DNA of 40,004 bases from Gammaproteobacteria bacterium (GTDB taxonomy: Bacteria > Pseudomonadota > Gammaproteobacteria > Chromatiales > Chromatiaceae): positions 1 through 40,004 of the forward strand of contig JASJCU010000018.1 in assembly GCA_030065815.1 (NCBI GenBank), written 5' to 3'. Position numbers and translations under genes: made by a program. This document shows, in pieces, positions 39,169 through 40,004 of this stretch. Within the stretch, counting starts at the first letter, position 1; each line of letters opens with the position of its first letter. Under the pieces are notes generated by a model. That model had not been told where the DNA came from. It did not search any database and was given only the letters and a program-made list of their open reading frames with translations.

Positions 39169-40004
39169 TCAGTCGAGCACGTGGCTGACCAGGCCGTCGG
39201 CCAGCTTGGGTTCGAACCAGGTCGACTTGGGCGGCATCACGTCGCCGGCATCGGCGACATCCATCAGCGCCCGCATCGTCGTCGGGTGCAGCGCGAAGGC
39301 GACGGCCCAGTCGCCGCTGTCGACGCGCCGTTCGAGTTCGCCGAGGCCGCGGATCCCGCCGACGAAATCGATCCTGTCGTCGCGCCGCGGGTCGGCCACG
39401 CCGAGCAGCGGCGCGATCAGGTTGTCCTGCAACAGGCTGACGTCGAGGCGGGCCACCGGATCGTCGGCCTGCACGAGGTCGTCGTGGATGCGCAGGTGAT
39501 ACCACTGTCCGGCAAGGTACATACCGAATTCGCCGCTCGCGGCCGGTTTTACCGGCGCATCGCTCAAGTCGAGATCGAAGGCCGCACCGACCGCGGCAAG
39601 AAACTCCTCGGGACCGGCGCCGTTGAGATCGCGGACGACGCGGTTGTAGTCGAGGATCTGCATCTGGTCGTGCGGGAAGATGACGCTGAGAAAGTGGTTA
39701 TAGCCCTCGTCGCCGGTGTGCGCCGGGTTGGCGGCGCGGCGCGCGTTGCCGACCCGCGACCCGGCGGCCGAGCGATGATGGCCGTCGGCGACGTAGATCG
39801 CCGGCATCGCGTCGAAGGCCGCCGTGAGCTCGGTGATCTGCTCGGCGTCGTCGATGGTCCAGATCTCGTGGCGCACGCCGTCGCGCTCGGCGGTCACGTC
39901 GATGTCCGGCGCCCGCGCCGTAACACGACGCAGGATGCCGTCGACGACCGGGTCGGCGGCGTAGACCAGGAACACCGGGCCGGTCTGCGCGTTGAGCGTA
40001 TCGA
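39169..40004 (-). CDS. DUF1015 family protein (N terminus beyond the window)
   Basis: At least 278 residues are visible, and the frame continues past the right edge as DTLNAQTGPVFLVYAADP. The family hallmark YVADGHHRSAAGSR lies in the middle. GDEGYNHFLSVIFP, QILDYNRVVRDLNG, AVAFALHPTT and the C-terminal MPPKSTWFEPKLADGLVSH complete the DUF1015 pattern. The biochemical function of the family is not established, although the basic DGHHR motif suggests a phosphorylated ligand. Co-orientation with relA, 43 bases apart, suggests co-transcription. Confidence 0.9.
   Translation of the reverse strand, partial: DTLNAQTGPVFLVYAADPVVDGILRRVTARAPDIDVTAERDGVRHEIWTIDDAEQITELTAAFDAMPAIYVADGHHRSAAGSRVGNARRAANPAHTGDEGYNHFLSVIFPHDQMQILDYNRVVRDLNGAGPEEFLAAVGAAFDLDLSDAPVKPAASGEFGMYLAGQWYHLRIHDDLVQADDPVARLDVSLLQDNLIAPLLGVADPRRDDRIDFVGGIRGLGELERRVDSGDWAVAFALHPTTMRALMDVADAGDVMPPKSTWFEPKLADGLVSHVLD

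Overview
The window is a chromosomal segment of a high-GC Gammaproteobacterium. Nearly every recognisable protein resembles gammaproteobacterial versions I know (ValS, RapA, RdgC, GuaA, Der, RelA). The run ndk-rlmN-pilW-rodZ-hisS-yfgM-bamB-der is a classic gammaproteobacterial order. GTG and TTG starts are common, and PilW together with GC-rich coding suggests a free-living, environmental, possibly Chromatiales-like bacterium. I cannot name the genus. I see no tRNA or rRNA gene, insertion sequence, prophage or CRISPR array.

Layout. 1-7379: the 5' part of pcnB (minus), valS (plus), a small exported glutamine-rich protein of unknown function, and rapA (minus). 7498-10460: rdgC (plus), then a divergent pair of tRNA anticodon-loop modification genes, tcdA (minus) and mnmH (plus). 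10495-16194 is the least ordinary part. It is a plus-strand run coding for an exported trypsin-like protease, a membrane protein with an N-terminal FHA domain, a small coiled-coil/winged-helix protein behind an AT-rich promoter region, and two overlapping paralogous GTPases with DUF697-like tails. It is followed by a frameshifted remnant of a GlsB/YeaQ-type membrane protein. 16610-23999: DUF937 and DUF2970 proteins (minus), a tandem-receiver response regulator whose first receiver has lost its phospho-acceptor (plus), hrpB (minus), mltF (plus), a periplasmic metallo-beta-lactamase-fold hydrolase and tadA (minus). 24007-30082: guaA and guaB (minus), divergent xseA (plus), then der. 30100-36691: the minus-strand operon ndk-rlmN-pilW-rodZ-hisS-yfgM-bamB-der, which lacks ispG between rodZ and hisS. 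36906-40004: relA and a DUF1015 protein cut by the window edge.

How the genes fit together. Most are housekeeping: translation and tRNA or rRNA maturation (valS, hisS, tadA, tcdA, mnmH, rlmN, der, pcnB), purine and alarmone metabolism (guaA, guaB, ndk, relA), recombination and repair (rdgC, xseA), and envelope assembly (bamB, yfgM, rodZ, pilW, mltF). The best candidate for something undescribed is the 10.5-16.2 kb run. The protease and FHA genes overlap and the two GTPase genes overlap, so each pair is probably made together. Their joint role, perhaps envelope surveillance or membrane remodelling, is inference only. Other points of note are a pcnB gene with no ATG, GTG or TTG start available, two very short ORFs that end on the start codons of the protease and the first GTPase, and a 9-bp inverted repeat next to the ribosome binding site of the response regulator.
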